This document shows, in pieces, positions 1 to 7,135 of a stretch of 64,000 nt of DNA (positions are counted from its first letter, which is position 1; each line of letters starts with the position of its first letter). The notes beneath the pieces were generated by a model. That model was given only the letters and a program-made list of their open reading frames with translations. It did no database searches and was not told where the DNA came from. The DNA comes from Clostridium sp. (lineage in GTDB: Bacteria; Bacillota; Clostridia; Clostridiales; Clostridiaceae): contig JARLHR010000084.1 of NCBI GenBank assembly GCA_031292145.1, positions 1 through 64,000 of the forward strand, in the 5' to 3' direction. The position numbers and the translations under genes were made by a program.

Positions 1-1734
1 ACTAAACTAATGCCACTTATATCATCAAAATCGAATATAATGCTTGCTTATAGGAATATTAAAAAGAATTCTGGAAGCAAAACGCCGGGTGTAGATAAAA
101 GAAACATAGAAGATATAGGACAATTATCTACTGAAGACTTAATTGATATGGTATGGAGAAAACTTATAAATTACAATCCTAAGCCTGTCAAACGCGTTGA
201 TATTCCCAAACCAAATGGCAAAACAAGACCTCTAGGCATACCTTGTATAATTGATAGAATTGTACAACAATGTATACTACAGATTCTTGAACCAATATGC
301 GAAGCAAAGTTCTACGAAAGAAGTAACGGCTTCAGACCTAACAGGTCAGCAGAACATGCCATTTCTCAATGCTATAAGATGATACAATGTTATAATTTGC
401 ACTATGCAATTGATATTGATATTGAAGGATTCTTTGATAATGTAAATCATAAAAAATTACGTCGTCAGCTTTGGACATTAGGCATTCAAGACAAAAAGCT
501 TTTATGTATTATAAACAAAATGCTGAAAGCTCCAATAATAATGCCTAATGGCAGTACTGTATTTCCATCTAAGGGAACACCCCAAGGAGGTATATTGAGT
601 CCCCTGTTGAGTAATATTGTTCTCAATGAATTAGATTGGTGGATAACTAATCAATGGGAAGATATGAAATCCAAATTTAATTATAGTTGCAACACTTCAA
701 AATTCAGAGCATTACGAAAAACTAAACTTAAAGAAATTTACATTGTAAGATATGCAGATGATTTTAAAATTTTCTGCCGAAATTATAATGATGCTCGAAG
801 AATATTTATTGCTACTGAAAAATGGTTGATTAAAAGGCTGTCATTAAAAATAAGTAAAGAAAAATCTAAAATAGTCAACCTAAGAACAAAATATTCAGAA
901 TTCCTTGGATTCAAAATTAAAGCAGTCAAAAGACGTAATAAGTATATTGTTAAATCTCATATTTCAGACAAAGCTGCCAAAAACGTTGCAGATAATCTGC
1001 GAGATAAAATTAAAAATATGCAAAGACCTGAAAGTCATATTCAACTTAGAAATGATATAAATCTGTACAATTCATATGTATGGGGCGTACATAACTATTA
1101 TCAATACGCCACACGCATTGGTACCGATTGTGGTAAAATACATTTTCAAACCAGAAAAATACTTGAAAACAGGCTAAAGAAAAGACTTCAAAAGAAGGGT
1201 TCAATAAAAATAGGATATCTTAAAGAAAAATATGGACGTAGCGCTCAACTACGTTTTGTCGATGGATACGCCCTTTCACCGATAGGGTACGTTAGGAATG
1301 CAGTCCCTAAATATAAAAAGAAGATTGTTAATGACTACACTCCTATGGGACGGAAGGAAATACACAATTCTTTAAAGATAGATACAAGCATTATACATCA
1401 ACTTATAGTTGAAGAATCAACTAATGAAAATATTGAACTTTCTGACAATATGATTTCTTTATACTGTGCACAATACGGTAAATGTGCCATTACTGGTGAA
1501 TTACTGATACCATGTGAAATCATCTGCCATCATAAAATTCCTAAAGAACTTGGTGGTGATGATACTTATAAAAATCTCATACTGGTCAAAAATGATGTAC
1601 ACTTTCTAATACATGCAACAGAATATAGCATTATCAATGAATACATTCATATATTAAACATAACTAAACCCATGATAAATAAAATAAATATTCTAAGAAA
1701 AAAAGCCAAACTCGAAACAGTTAATATTTTATAA
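1..1734 (+). CDS. ltrA: Group II intron reverse transcriptase/maturase with HNH endonuclease, 5' partial
   Basis: Multifunctional intron-encoded protein that splices the intron RNA and copies it into DNA targets. The frame is open to base 1, so the N-terminus is missing; the first ATG at 10 falls inside the usual RT-0 region (SKSNIMLAYRNIKKNSGSKTPG) and is probably not the start. Visible parts in order: RT fingers (RPLGIPCIIDRIVQQ), palm with the catalytic YADD box (IVRYADDFKIF, near residue 248), a maturase domain X (LNSYVWGVHNYYQYA-type), and a C-terminal HNH nuclease with CAITGELLIPCE, HHKIP and LGGDDTYKNL. No frameshift is seen, so the protein may be active. Confidence 0.93.
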   Translation, partial: TKLMPLISSKSNIMLAYRNIKKNSGSKTPGVDKRNIEDIGQLSTEDLIDMVWRKLINYNPKPVKRVDIPKPNGKTRPLGIPCIIDRIVQQCILQILEPICEAKFYERSNGFRPNRSAEHAISQCYKMIQCYNLHYAIDIDIEGFFDNVNHKKLRRQLWTLGIQDKKLLCIINKMLKAPIIMPNGSTVFPSKGTPQGGILSPLLSNIVLNELDWWITNQWEDMKSKFNYSCNTSKFRALRKTKLKEIYIVRYADDFKIFCRNYNDARRIFIATEKWLIKRLSLKISKEKSKIVNLRTKYSEFLGFKIKAVKRRNKYIVKSHISDKAAKNVADNLRDKIKNMQRPESHIQLRNDINLYNSYVWGVHNYYQYATRIGTDCGKIHFQTRKILENRLKKRLQKKGSIKIGYLKEKYGRSAQLRFVDGYALSPIGYVRNAVPKYKKKIVNDYTPMGRKEIHNSLKIDTSIIHQLIVEESTNENIELSDNMISLYCAQYGKCAITGELLIPCEIICHHKIPKELGGDDTYKNLILVKNDVHFLIHATEYSIINEYIHILNITKPMINKINILRKKAKLETVNIL

Positions 1735-1772
1735 GAATTCTGCGTTATAACAAACTTTGATTTTAAAATTGA

Positions 1773-1854
1773 TGGAACGCCGTGTGAGGTGAAAGTCTCA
1801 CGCACGGTGTGGAATGGGGGAAAAACTGGAGATTAAATCAAAGGTTTACCTATC
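1773..1854 (+). ncRNA. Group II intron domains V and VI
   Basis: Domain V is the catalytic hairpin: GCCGTGTGAGG, a GTGAAAG cap, and the returning strand CTCACGCACGGTG pair as expected. It is followed by GGAATGGGGG and a short helix (GGAGATTAAATC... AGGTTTACCTAT) that fits domain VI, where an unpaired A would be the branch point. It lies 40 bases after the maturase stop codon, the normal place. The exact 3' end cannot be set by eye. Confidence 0.8.
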
Positions 1855-1855
1855 A

Positions 1856-1990
1856 TTATTATTATTCCGCTTAGAAAAACAACTCTCCAGCCTTTCATCC
1901 TCAATAAACAAATTAAATACTATAATTTCCACTAAATTGGGTGTTGTTATTGATACTTCTTGTGACAATAGCACTGAAAATTTAAAGTAA
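1856..1990 (+). pseudogene. YvrJ-like protein, C-terminal half (3' exon of the intron)
   Basis: After the intron end an uninterrupted frame reads LLLFRLEKQLSSLSSSINKL and continues to a TAA at 1988-1990, about 44 residues. The RLEKQL..L..SI..L pattern is the amphipathic C-terminal half of small YvrJ-family proteins, which begin with one membrane helix (here lost upstream of the window). In Clostridium, YvrJ genes lie next to DUF1659 and DUF2922 genes, exactly the two genes found here next. If the intron still splices, the gene may be functional; otherwise it is disrupted. Confidence 0.65.
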
Positions 1991-2085
1991 AAAAATAAAT
2001 TTTAAAAAAATTTTCAAATAACCCTTTATAAAAATCAATTTTTTTATATATACAATATGAGAATAAAATTTAGGAGGTAACAATC

Positions 2086-2310
2086 ATGGCTGTAACAAAA
2101 CAAATTGCAACTACATCTTTAAGTATCGAGGTTCAAAGTGGACAAGATAAAGCAGGAGACCCAACATTTACCAAGAAAAACTTTTCTAATGTAAGAACTG
2201 ACGTGACCCCTGAAAATGCATATGCGGTGGCTGAAGCTGTTAAAGCTGTTTTATCAGCTAACACTAGAGCTTATTTATTAAATGAATCTTCAAGTCTTGC
2301 TCAAGGATAA
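2086..2310 (+). CDS. DUF1659 family small protein
   Basis: A 74-residue protein of unknown function. The family pattern is clear: a lysine-bearing start (VTKQIATTSLSIEVQSG), a central KKNFSNVRTDVTPENAYAVAEAVKAVL segment, and a short C-terminal tail. It has no signal peptide or membrane helix. The ATG has a strong AGGAGG ribosome site eight bases upstream. It sits between the interrupted YvrJ-like gene and a DUF2922 gene, the usual trio in Clostridia and Bacilli; co-transcription up to the terminator at 2637 is likely. The biological role of the trio is not known. Confidence 0.85.
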   Translation: MAVTKQIATTSLSIEVQSGQDKAGDPTFTKKNFSNVRTDVTPENAYAVAEAVKAVLSANTRAYLLNESSSLAQG

Positions 2311-2410
2311 ATCCTTCAAAAACAAACATCTTTTTAGACATCTTAGGAATTACTTACGTATCACGTATTAGGCACAATCAAAAAAAATTAATTTTAGGAG
2401 GCTTTAAATT

Positions 2411-2629
2411 ATGGAATATGTTTTAGCAATGACTTTTATAACTGAAAATGGGTTAAAAAGCAATTTTAGCATCAGCGGGGTTAAGCCTACTCTTACTTCT
2501 GCAGAAGTAAATTCCTTAATGGACACAATTATCCAGAAGAATGTCTTCTTTACTTCTTCTGGAGCTTTAGTAAAAAAATCTGGAGCTAACCTAACAGAGA
2601 AAAATGTTACTAAACTAGATGTAGCTTAA
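2411..2629 (+). CDS. DUF2922 family small protein
   Basis: A 72-residue protein of unknown function with the DUF2922 pattern: an N-terminal strand (YVLAMTFITENGLKSNFSISGVKP), the helix TSAEVNSLMDTIIQKNVF, and a C-terminal strand ending NVTKLDVA. AGGAGG precedes the ATG. It is the last gene of the small-protein set and is followed within ten bases by an intrinsic terminator. No enzymatic motif is visible. Confidence 0.85.
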   Translation: MEYVLAMTFITENGLKSNFSISGVKPTLTSAEVNSLMDTIIQKNVFFTSSGALVKKSGANLTEKNVTKLDVA

Positions 2630-2636
2630 AATTAAA

Positions 2637-2676
2637 AAGGCTCGTTACTTAATTATTTAGTAACGAGCCCTTTTTG
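2637..2676 (+). terminator. Intrinsic terminator after the DUF2922 gene
   Basis: Perfect 11-bp stem GGCTCGTTACT / AGTAACGAGCC (2639-2649 with 2659-2669), nine-base loop, followed by CTTTTTG. It ends the plus-strand transcript. Confidence 0.92.
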
Positions 2677-2769
2677 TGCATTTAAATTCTCTTTTTAATG
2701 CATTTTTATTACTTTAAGTATAGACATAAATTTTCCTAGTTAAAGAAAAAAACATTTCATTAAAATATA

Positions 2770-2829
2770 GTACTTGGTAATTCTCTGGGCCTCAGGTGTG
2801 CTAGTGAGGAACTTGTGATTCACTTGCTA
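2770..2829 (-). repeat. 3' tail element, copy 1 (after the Uma2 gene)
   Basis: In the gene's direction the element begins with the stop codon itself: TAGCAAG, a stem GTGA...TCAC, TAGCAC, a small hairpin around CCTGAGG, then CCCAGAGAATTACCAAG TAC. It matches the tails at 3490, 4500, 5695, 5796, 6626, 7131, 8545 and 29016. This copy has no clear GC stem before its T-run (TTTTTTTC near 2746-2753), so its terminator is weak or decayed. Confidence 0.8.
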
Positions 2830-3369
2830 TTCAAAAATATCTTCTAAGTCTACATTAAAATCTTTAAATACATAGCTCGTGAATAAATCCCCCAAATGGA
2901 ATGTATTAGTAATACTATAAACTCCATCTTCTAATCCATACTGAACTATATGTCCATTTTGTTCTACAATATTATACTCTAAAACTCCATATTTTTGATA
3001 TACAGAAAGCTTTGTAATATAGTCATGACTAGCTGTACTTTTTGAAACTACTTCAAATATTATTTTAGGAGGCGATATAAAGCTCTGCCCCATTGTTATA
3101 GCTTCTTCACATGTAACAAACACATCAGGTTTATATTTTATATTTTCATCAAAAATAACTTCTATCTGCTCAGTACTAACCTTGCATTTTCCACCTTTAA
3201 AATATTTTTTTAAAGCAAAAGCTATATTTAGAACTATATCGTTATGTTTAATAGATGTATCGGAATGCATAATAATTTTTCCATTATCATATTCTGTCTT
3301 ACATTTAAAAGATCCTTGCAATTTTTCATATTCATCAGAAGTAATATATATCTCTTTATTGCTATTCAT
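2827..3369 (-). CDS. Uma2 family PD-(D/E)XK endonuclease
   Basis: A 180-residue protein of the Uma2/DUF820 family, a restriction-endonuclease-like fold that is abundant in many genomes but whose role is unsettled. Visible: an N-terminal SDEYEKLQ segment, YDNGKIIMHSDTSIKHN, then the core motif KPDVFVTCEE with PPKIIFEVVSKSTASHDYITK (the D...E.V.S catalytic pattern), followed by KYGVLEYNIVEQ. ATG at 3369 has GAGGAGG upstream. Its stop codon is the first triplet of a 3' tail repeat. A paralogue lies at 51619. It is the last member of a minus-strand nuclease patch with Rpn genes. Confidence 0.85.
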   Translation of the reverse strand: MNSNKEIYITSDEYEKLQGSFKCKTEYDNGKIIMHSDTSIKHNDIVLNIAFALKKYFKGGKCKVSTEQIEVIFDENIKYKPDVFVTCEEAITMGQSFISPPKIIFEVVSKSTASHDYITKLSVYQKYGVLEYNIVEQNGHIVQYGLEDGVYSITNTFHLGDLFTSYVFKDFNVDLEDIFE

Positions 3370-3461
3370 TAGATTTTTACCTCCTCTTTTTTTGCTATTA
3401 AAATGTCCTCTATTTTTTACCTATCATTTCATTAGATTTAAATTCTATTTCTTTTACTTAT

Positions 3462-3490
3462 ATTATATCTCATATGCTACTTTTCTTAAA
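3462..3490 (-). promoter_or_regulatory. Promoter of the Uma2 gene, fused to the preceding terminator
   Basis: TATAAT (3462-3467) and TTTAAG (3485-3490) with 17 bases between. The -35 region runs straight out of the T-run of the terminator at 3496-3517. One of seven such modules in the window. Confidence 0.65.
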
Positions 3491-3609
3491 CAAAAAAACT
3501 ACGCTTTCACGTAGTTTAATCTCACAGCATTCATTCAGCATAATGCTTGTACTTGGTAATTTTTGTTTCCCCTAGGGGTGCTAGTTGAGTATTCATAATT
3601 TCCCAACTA
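3490..3609 (-). repeat. 3' tail element, copy 2, with terminator
   Basis: Starts at the TAG stop of the Rpn gene: TAGTTG...CAACTAGCAC (stem GTTG/CAAC), hairpin CCCCTAGGGG, then AAAAATTACCAAGTACAAGC, and ends with the terminator stem AAACTACG/CGTAGTTT (3496-3517) and TTTTTTTGTTT. The last 55 bases are identical to those of copy 5 at 5796. Confidence 0.85.
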
Positions 3610-4437
3610 TCTTAACTTTTCTATTTCCTCTACAGTCAAGCCTATTTTAACGGATATAGTTTCATTATCTAGCACATCTAATAAATTTTTAGCTATCTCA
3701 AAAGCTTTTTTCTTTTCTCCTTCTTCTCGTCCTTCTTCTCTTGCCTTATTAAGTGCACTTACCTTATCTTTTAATATTTTAGCTCTCATTTCATAGATCT
3801 CTCTCTGCTCAGTGTCATTACTCATTTTTATTAATTGATCTTTAGCATGTCTTATCTCTTCTACTGTCATTTCAAGATTTCTTACTTTTTCACTTTCTGG
3901 ATTCTTTAAAAATTCAGTCCATGCAACAAGCATATCTCTTTCATCACTATTTTCTTCTAATTTAGGAATCTCAATAAAATGCATTTCTATTATATCTGTT
4001 AATTCTTCATTGGTTTCTATCTCTTTAAGTCTATATCCTGTATGAAAACGTTCAGTTTTCAAATACTTAAAATTTAATATGTTTATGCAGACTGTTCTTC
4101 CAAGCTTTGAGTAATCCTCACCTTCCTCTAGCTGCTCTTCATACATTTTACTTAAATAATACATGCTTCTTTTTATCATATTATGTTCATTTTTTAGCTG
4201 TATTTCTATATTTATTATTTCATTATTATTTGTGGTAGCTTTTACATCTAATCTTGAATATTTATCTTCTATAAATTGCTTTGCAATATCAGTTCCTTTT
4301 ATTTTTACACTTGTTATTTTATTTTCAGGTTTTAATGTTGCATTTAAAAATGATATTAATATTTCAGGATTTTTTTCAGAGCCAAATATATTCTTAAAAA
4401 CGAAATCTACTTTGGGATCTAACAAACCTTTGCTCAT
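3607..4437 (-). CDS. Rpn family recombination-promoting nuclease/putative transposase (PF12784-like)
   Basis: A 276-residue member of the Rpn/YhgA-like group, which carry a PD-(D/E)XK nuclease core; E. coli RpnA is a Ca-stimulated DNase that promotes RecA-independent recombination, and homologues have been linked to phage defence. Seen here: the family start LLDPKVDFVFKNIFGSEKNPEILISFLN, the catalytic string YSRLDVKA...NIEIQLKNE (D...E.Q), a middle helical part, and a charged C-terminal AREEGREEGEKKKAFEIAKNLL segment ending TVEEIEKLR. The ATG at 4437 has GAGGTGG upstream. It lies between a sister Rpn gene and the Uma2 gene, and its stop codon opens a 3' tail element. Confidence 0.88.
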   Translation of the reverse strand: MSKGLLDPKVDFVFKNIFGSEKNPEILISFLNATLKPENKITSVKIKGTDIAKQFIEDKYSRLDVKATTNNNEIINIEIQLKNEHNMIKRSMYYLSKMYEEQLEEGEDYSKLGRTVCINILNFKYLKTERFHTGYRLKEIETNEELTDIIEMHFIEIPKLEENSDERDMLVAWTEFLKNPESEKVRNLEMTVEEIRHAKDQLIKMSNDTEQREIYEMRAKILKDKVSALNKAREEGREEGEKKKAFEIAKNLLDVLDNETISVKIGLTVEEIEKLR

Positions 4438-4472
4438 AATTATTCCACCTCTTTTAAATATCTATTATTTTA

Positions 4473-4501
4473 ATTATATACCATACATCATAACCTTAAA
4501 A
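4473..4501 (-). promoter_or_regulatory. Promoter of the 3607 Rpn gene, fused to the preceding terminator
   Basis: TATAAT (4473-4478), exactly 17 bases, TTTTAA (4496-4501); the TTTTAA is the end of the terminator T-run of the tail at 4500-4680. Confidence 0.68.
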
Positions 4502-4680
4502 CAAAAAAACAGATAAGATTTTCTATTCATCTCATCTGTTCTATCTATTCTCATTATTTTATACTTGTGCCTGTAAAATTTTGGACCTCCAAGGTGCTAG
4601 TCGGGAGCTTGCGAGCGACTTACTACCTTTGTGAGGGAAGCATGACCGAACTTGCTAGTCATGAAGTGCTGGGGTTGCTA
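4500..4680 (-). repeat. 3' tail element, copy 3 (long, composite)
   Basis: Begins at the TAG of the Rpn gene ending at 4678. It holds two tail types in series: a part with AGCAAGTTCGGTCATGCTTC shared with copies 4 and 9, then a stem GTCG...CGAC, TAGCACC, TTGGAGG and AAAATTTTACAGGCACAAG. It ends in a terminator stem CAGATGAGAT/ATCTTATCTG (4510-4538) and TTTTTTTG. The stem sequence differs from the other copies but still pairs. Confidence 0.75.
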
Positions 4681-5640
4681 GTGAATTTGTCCTTTTCTAA
4701 TAAAATCTATATCTTCATTTGTTAATCCTGTTAGCTTAATTATGACTTCATTATTCATTCCCATTTCTATAGCCTTTATAGCTGTTTCTTTTGCTTTCTT
4801 TTCTATTCCTTTTTCTATTCCCTTTTCTGTTGCTTTTCTTTCCATCTTTTCTAAAGTCTTTCCCAAATTGCTAACCATAAAATCTACCTCCTCCTGATTA
4901 GATTTATCTAATACCTCATCAACTTCTTTTTGCATTTCTTCAGTTAATCTAGGTTTTACTATTTTCTTGAGCCATTGCTTAAAAACATTAAACTGTTCCG
5001 GTGAAATTTTCTTTAGAATATATATTAATTTTCTTAGTCTTCTTATTAATTCATCCTCATCCATTTCCTGATCTAGCAAGAATACTGCTGATATTAAATT
5101 AGATACACTATATAGTTCTTCATCAGAATACCTATTTATATCAAATAACATATAATCAAAGTTTAATATATTATCTTCAAATAATTCGTATCCACTTAAT
5201 ATTTCCCTGAAACTTGTTTTGGCCGTCCATTTATTTTTTCCATTGTATAACACTATCGGAATAACTGCTGGTAGCCTAAAAGATTTTCTTTTAAGTTCAC
5301 TCTTATCTGTATTCTTAAGTACATCTCTCCAAACTTCTGTCATATAAAATAATAATCTCATAGGCATTTGAAAATCTACTTTTGATTGAAATTCCAGTAA
5401 TACATAAAATATTACTTCTTCCCCATTTATGTTTACTTTATAGAGTATATCAGACTCTTCTTCCTCAAAGTCTGAAAGTATATACGATTTATCAACTAAA
5501 ATTAAGTCTTCCTCATTTATTAAATTAGCCCATTCCTTTTTAGCAAAGCTTCTTAGTAGTTCTAAAAAAGTGCCTTTATGCGAAAATATGTGTTTATATC
5601 CTACATCATGCTCATGATGTACTTTATTCTTTTTCACCAC
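4678..5640 (-). CDS. Rpn family PD-(D/E)XK nuclease/putative transposase (YhgA-like)
   Basis: A 320-residue protein, full length for the family. N-terminal HEHDVGYKHIFSHKGTFLELLRSF is the typical YhgA-like opening; the nuclease core is ESDILYKVNINGEEVIFYVLLEFQSKVD (D...E.Q). The middle has FRLPAVIPIVLYNGKNKWTA and the DYMLFDINRYSDEEL...AVFLLDQEMDEDEL region, and the C-terminus has EKGIEKGIEKKAKETAIKAIEMG then LTNEDIDFIRKG. The start is GTG at 5640 (a second GTG follows at once), with AGGGAG upstream. It is diverged from the neighbouring Rpn at 3607, so the two are not a recent duplication. Fragments of the same subtype occur at 30025. Confidence 0.88.
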   Translation of the reverse strand: MVKKNKVHHEHDVGYKHIFSHKGTFLELLRSFAKKEWANLINEEDLILVDKSYILSDFEEEESDILYKVNINGEEVIFYVLLEFQSKVDFQMPMRLLFYMTEVWRDVLKNTDKSELKRKSFRLPAVIPIVLYNGKNKWTAKTSFREILSGYELFEDNILNFDYMLFDINRYSDEELYSVSNLISAVFLLDQEMDEDELIRRLRKLIYILKKISPEQFNVFKQWLKKIVKPRLTEEMQKEVDEVLDKSNQEEVDFMVSNLGKTLEKMERKATEKGIEKGIEKKAKETAIKAIEMGMNNEVIIKLTGLTNEDIDFIRKGQIH

Positions 5641-5666
5641 ATCACTCCCTTATTTCTTACTTTAAT

Positions 5667-5695
5667 TATAAACTATATTTCATTTTCTTAAAACA
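5667..5695 (-). promoter_or_regulatory. Promoter of the 4678 Rpn gene, fused to the preceding terminator
   Basis: TATAAT (5667-5672), 17 bases, TTTTAA (5690-5695) directly continuing the terminator T-run of the tail at 5695-5795. Confidence 0.68.
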
Positions 5696-5795
5696 AAAAA
5701 ATTGCACTAAACGATTATTTGGTGCAATGCTTGTACTTGGTAAAATTCTACAAGGGTCTGACCCCTTTGTGAGGGAAGCATGACCGAACTTGCTA
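5695..5795 (-). repeat. 3' tail element, copy 4
   Basis: Reads TAGCAAGTTCGGTCATGC, a hairpin ACAAAGGGG..CCCTTGT, AATTTTACCAAGTACAAGC, then the terminator stem TTGCACTAAA (5702-5728) and a T-run. No gene ends at this copy: it starts at the very end of copy 5, so the two tails are in tandem. Confidence 0.8.
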
Positions 5796-5924
5796 AAACA
5801 AAAAAACTACGCTTTCACGTAGTTTAATCTCACAGCATTCATTCAGCATAATGCTTGATGCTTGTACTTGGTAATTTTCTGGGCCTCCGAGGTGCTGGAG
5901 GGGAATGAAATGACCCTCTTGCTA
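5796..5924 (-). repeat. 3' tail element, copy 5, inserted in IS66 debris
   Basis: Reads TAGCAAGAGGGTCATTTC, stem GAGGG/CCCTC, AGCACCTCGGAGGCCCAG, AAAATTACCAAGTACAAGC and the ACTACG terminator. It interrupts an IS66 tnpA frame, so here the TAG is out of frame. This shows that the element begins at TAGCAAG regardless of the gene in front of it. Confidence 0.8.
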
Positions 5925-6201
5925 TTTCATTAGCCGGTACATATATTTTAGCTGTTCCTATTTCTATTATTATATTAGGTATATCAGCCGGAACTACAGT
6001 GATTTCAGTTCTTACTCTTTCTTCTCTCATAGAAATTGCATGAAACTGTAAATTATTATTTTCATCCTTAAATTTCTTTTTATAGTAATAAAATTGACTT
6101 TTAGTAATGTGATTTTCATTACAGAAATTTCCTAACGTTCCTTCGTAAGAAGAAAACCCAGAAACAATTTCTCTCCAATTTATATTTTCATTATTGTTCA
6201 T
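5839..6201 (-). pseudogene. IS66 accessory protein TnpA, truncated and fused to a tail repeat
   Basis: The first 93 residues fit the small IS66 Orf1/TnpA protein: NWREIVSGFSSYEGTLGNFC, KSQFYYYKKKFKDE (a helix-turn-helix part) and IIIEIGTAKIYVPANEI. At 5924 the gene runs into a 3' tail repeat, and translation goes on for 28 residues of repeat-derived sequence (RGSFHSPPAPRRPRKL...) to a chance stop at 5839. ATG at 6201 has GGAGG nine bases upstream. The rest of IS66 is missing or scattered; a piece of the main transposase lies at 6277 on the other strand. Confidence 0.75.
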
Positions 6202-6207
6202 ATAAAT

Positions 6208-6253
6208 AAACCTCCATTGTTAAAATCTATGCTAATTTTAACAATAGAGGTTT
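6208..6253. repeat. Inverted repeat between the two IS66 remnants
   Basis: Arms of 19 bases, 6208-6226 (AAACCTCCATTGTTAAAAT) and 6235-6253, pair with one mismatch around an eight-base loop. It includes the ribosome site of the tnpA remnant and may mark the junction left by inversion of IS66 debris. Confidence 0.7.
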
Positions 6254-6276
6254 ACATTTATCTATCCGTTAATTTT

Positions 6277-6513
6277 TTTACGCTTACAAAAAATTGGATG
6301 TTTTCCAAGACAGCAAAAGGTGCAAAATCAAGTGCACTTCTTTATAGTATTGTTGAAACGGCTAAAGCCAATGGCTTAGCAGTAGAAACGTATTTAGTAT
6401 ATTTGTTTGAAATGCTTGCAAATGCAGAATTTAAAGAACGTGACATATTAGAAAAATGTATGCCGTGGGCCGAAAACATTCCAGATGAACTGCACATTAA
6501 GATTACCAAATAA
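6277..6513 (+). pseudogene. IS66 transposase (TnpC), C-terminal fragment
   Basis: The frame reads KNWMFSKTAKGAKSSALLYS, IVETAKANGLAVETYLVYLF and then LPWA/IPDEL-type residues up to a TAA at 6513. This is the conserved C-terminal end of IS66 DDE transposases (W-F-S-x-T-x-KGAxASA...YLxxLFE). Everything before it, including the catalytic core, is absent. It points away from the tnpA remnant at 5839, so the original element has been rearranged. Bases 6514-6625 hold no gene. Confidence 0.85.
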
Positions 6514-6625
6514 TCATTTCTATATAAAATTGTACCCAACAGAGAATATAAGTTTTTCTGTTGGGTTTATTTTATCACTTAAGTTTAGGCTGCCGCTACG
6601 CGTCGTTTTTTTGACGTTTACTCTT

Positions 6626-6729
6626 AAAACAAAAAAATTGCACTAAATAATCTTCTAGTGCAATGCTTGTACCTGGTAATTTTCTGGGCCTCCGGGGTGC
6701 TGGAGGGGAATGAAATGACCCTCTTGCTA
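6626..6729 (-). repeat. 3' tail element, copy 6
   Basis: Begins at the TAG of the truncated Rpn gene: TAGCAAGAGGGTCATTTC, stem GAGGG/CCCTC, CCCGGAGG hairpin, AAAATTACCAGGTACAAGC, terminator stem TTGCACTAGAAG...TAGTGCAA (6638-6663) and a seven-T run. Nearly identical to copy 7, which lies in direct orientation before the same gene. Confidence 0.85.
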
Positions 6730-7041
6730 TTGTGCTTGATCTCTTATTGGAAACGTTGAATAATATATTGCCCTATCTTTAAAATATAATTGCTTCGCAT
6801 TTTGCATTTCTACTATAAATTGACTTCCCTTTTCATCCTCACAAAATATATCATACACAGCCTTCCGACTTATTACTATGTCCCCTTGCTGCTCATTCTT
6901 TTTAAATGTAAGATTTATTATTTTATCTCTTATTGGTAATAAATCATTTAGAAAACTTATTAATAATTTTTTGCTAGCTTCTTCTCCAAACAACTTTTTG
7001 AACCCATAATCTGTGAATGGATTTATATACTTTGGTTTCAT
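6727..7041 (-). pseudogene. Rpn family nuclease, N-terminal fragment
   Basis: About 104 residues of a protein normally near 290. It keeps the family start KYINPFTDYGFKKLFGEEASKKLLISFLN and the nuclease core VYDIFCEDEKGSQFIVEMQN (D...E.Q), and stops soon after FKDRAIYYSTFPIRDQAQ, where the tail repeat begins. The ATG at 7041 is preferred because GGAGGTGG lies five bases upstream; an in-frame GTG at 7050 falls within that ribosome site. The catalytic residues are kept, but loss of the helical and C-terminal parts suggests it is non-functional. Copies 6 and 7 of the tail flank it as direct repeats. Confidence 0.8.
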
Positions 7042-7106
7042 TATTACCACCTCCCATACTCTTTATTTTAAATTATATCATATTTATATCCATTTATTCT
7101 ATTTAT

Positions 7107-7135
7107 ATTATAACCTATAACCAATTTCCTTAAAA
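7107..7135 (-). promoter_or_regulatory. Promoter of the truncated Rpn gene, fused to the preceding terminator
   Basis: TATAAT (7107-7112), 17 bases, TTTTAA (7130-7135) at the end of the T-run of copy 7. Confidence 0.68.

Larger units (their letters stand above)
1..1854 (+). mobile_element. Group II intron, 3' part (5' end outside window)
   Basis: The window opens inside a group II intron. It encodes a reverse transcriptase-maturase, then carries a recognisable domain V hairpin (about 1774-1811) and a domain VI region ending near 1854. Directly after the intron a reading frame resumes (1856-1990) that looks like the second half of a YvrJ-like gene, so the 3' exon can be seen. The exact 3' splice point is uncertain by a few bases around 1850-1856. 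The 5' part of the intron (domains I-III) and the 5' exon lie before base 1. Confidence 0.85.

Noticed and set aside
3182-3514. Plus-strand frame over the Uma2 gene start
   Set aside because: Overlaps a well-supported gene on the other strand, with a Phe/Leu-rich product typical of antisense AT-rich DNA.
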